Shown: positions 5,033 through 5,862 of the stretch, piece after piece
Numbering within the stretch: the stretch's first letter is position 1
Layout: each line of letters opens with the position of its first letter
Source of the DNA: an uncultured Collinsella sp.
Lineage (GTDB): Bacteria > Actinomycetota > Coriobacteriia > Coriobacteriales > Coriobacteriaceae
DNA length: 5,862 nucleotides
Reading direction: 5' to 3'
NCBI GenBank assembly: GCA_900757235.1
Contig: CAAENB010000180.1
Span: 1 to 5,862, forward strand
Program-made: the position numbers and the translations under genes
The notes under the pieces: model-generated
Database searches by the model: none
Told to the model about the DNA's origin: nothing
What the model saw: only the letters and a program-made list of their open reading frames with translations

Positions 5033-5852
5033 AAGCGTCGAGGTAGATGCGCTGGGGGCGATTGCGGTGTCGGGCGAAGATGATGAGCGCCAGGCCCGCA
5101 ATAACGAGCGGAAGGCTCAGCAGCTGACCCATCGTGATGACGCCGCCCAGCAGATAGCCAAGCTGGGCGTCGGGCACGCGCACGAACTCGACGAGGAAGC
5201 GGACGATGCCGTAACCCATCACAAACACGCCCATAAACGTGCCCTGGGGCAGCAGCGGCTTTTTGCGGCTGAGCACCTGCAGAATGCAAAAGAGCACAAT
5301 GCCCTCAAGAAATGCCTCGTAGAGCTGGGAGGGGTGACGCGGCATATCGCCCGCGGTGCCACCGAAGACCACGCCCCAGGGCAGATCGGTCGGCTTGCCC
5401 CACAGCTCACCGTTGACAAAGTTGGCACAACGGCCTAGGCACAGGGCCAGCGGGGCGCCGATCACGGCGAGGTCTGCCAAAGTCCATGCGTCGAGCTTAT
5501 ACATGCGGCACACGATGATGCCGCCGATAATGCCGCCCACCAAGCCGCCATGGAAGCTCATGCCGCCCTCGTTAGTGGCAAAGATCTCGAGCGGGTGGGT
5601 CCAATAGTAGCCATCGCCGTAAAAGACGACGTAGAACAGGCGCGCACCGATAATGAGGCCAAAGACCACGCCGACCACGACACTCGTCAGGTCGTCAATC
5701 GTGATGTTAAAGCCCCAGCGACGCTGCGTGCGGTACATGACGACCGCCGTGAGCAGGGCGCCAACCACATAGGCCAGACCATACCAGTAAATCGTGATGG
5801 GCCCCGCCGAAATCGCGACGGGATCAAGCATATGGTAGAAGTCGTTGAGCAT
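5031..5852 (-). CDS. lgt: Prolipoprotein diacylglyceryl transferase
   Basis: Lgt moves a diacylglyceryl group from phosphatidylglycerol to the lipobox cysteine of prolipoproteins, the first step of lipoprotein maturation at the cytoplasmic membrane. The 273-residue protein is full length for the family, with about seven membrane segments. Visible hallmarks are IYWYGLAY (21-28); FHGGLVGG (100-107), with H101 equivalent to E. coli H103; GRCANFVNGELWG (140-152), with R141, N144 and E149 equivalent to R143, N146 and E151; RHPSQLYE (172-179); and YGIVRFLVEFVR (214-225), with R218 and E222 equivalent to R239 and E243. All of these residues are present, so the enzyme should be active. The start is ATG 5852-5850 with GAGGG (5862-5858) five bases before it, at the very edge of the window, so an upstream operon partner cannot be judged. 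Its TAA stop overlaps a hairpin repeat. Confidence 0.97.
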   Translation of the reverse strand: MLNDFYHMLDPVAISAGPITIYWYGLAYVVGALLTAVVMYRTQRRWGFNITIDDLTSVVVGVVFGLIIGARLFYVVFYGDGYYWTHPLEIFATNEGGMSFHGGLVGGIIGGIIVCRMYKLDAWTLADLAVIGAPLALCLGRCANFVNGELWGKPTDLPWGVVFGGTAGDMPRHPSQLYEAFLEGIVLFCILQVLSRKKPLLPQGTFMGVFVMGYGIVRFLVEFVRVPDAQLGYLLGGVITMGQLLSLPLVIAGLALIIFARHRNRPQRIYLDA

Positions 5853-5862
5853 GTCGACCCTC

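Overview
The window looks like a chromosomal segment from a high-GC member of the Coriobacteriia (Actinomycetota), most likely Collinsella or a close relative. This rests on gene content, the look of the proteins and the type of intergenic repeat. It is recognition from memory, not a database match. Every gene I can support lies on the minus strand, and the long plus-strand reading frames are composition shadows of those genes.

In order of transcription (right to left): lgt (prolipoprotein diacylglyceryl transferase, 5852-5031); a 145-base gap with two hairpin repeats; a 727-residue multi-pass membrane protein that I assign to the DUF6020 family and that resembles a GT-C glycosyltransferase (4885-2702); a 165-base gap with another hairpin repeat and a possible promoter; yebC/pmpR (2536-1730); a gap with a small hairpin, a strong intrinsic terminator and an overlapping perfect -10 box; and a compact three-gene envelope-stress operon, amaP (1564-1019), a DUF2273 membrane protein (1026-649) and an Asp23/Gls24 protein (604-80). 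A fourth hairpin repeat closes the last gene. Bases 1-37 are an edge fragment in which I see no gene.

The common theme is the cell envelope. Lgt lipidates lipoproteins. AmaP, DUF2273 and Asp23 form the membrane-tethered alkaline-shock module. The DUF6020 protein may handle a lipid-linked or surface glycan (inference only). YebC is a translation or transcription factor with no obvious link to its neighbours.

The most unusual signal is between the genes. Four hairpins share a core read as GGGnCAGG, 4-5 bases, then TTTG, but their stem sequences differ. Two copies (38-81 and 4907-4950) match in 43 of 44 bases in opposite orientation. The other two (2666-2701 and 4986-5032) have unrelated stems around the same core. 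The three elements at gene 3' ends begin exactly at the TAA stop codon of the gene they close. This looks like a dispersed, possibly mobile (REP/RAYT-like) element family reused as gene ends.
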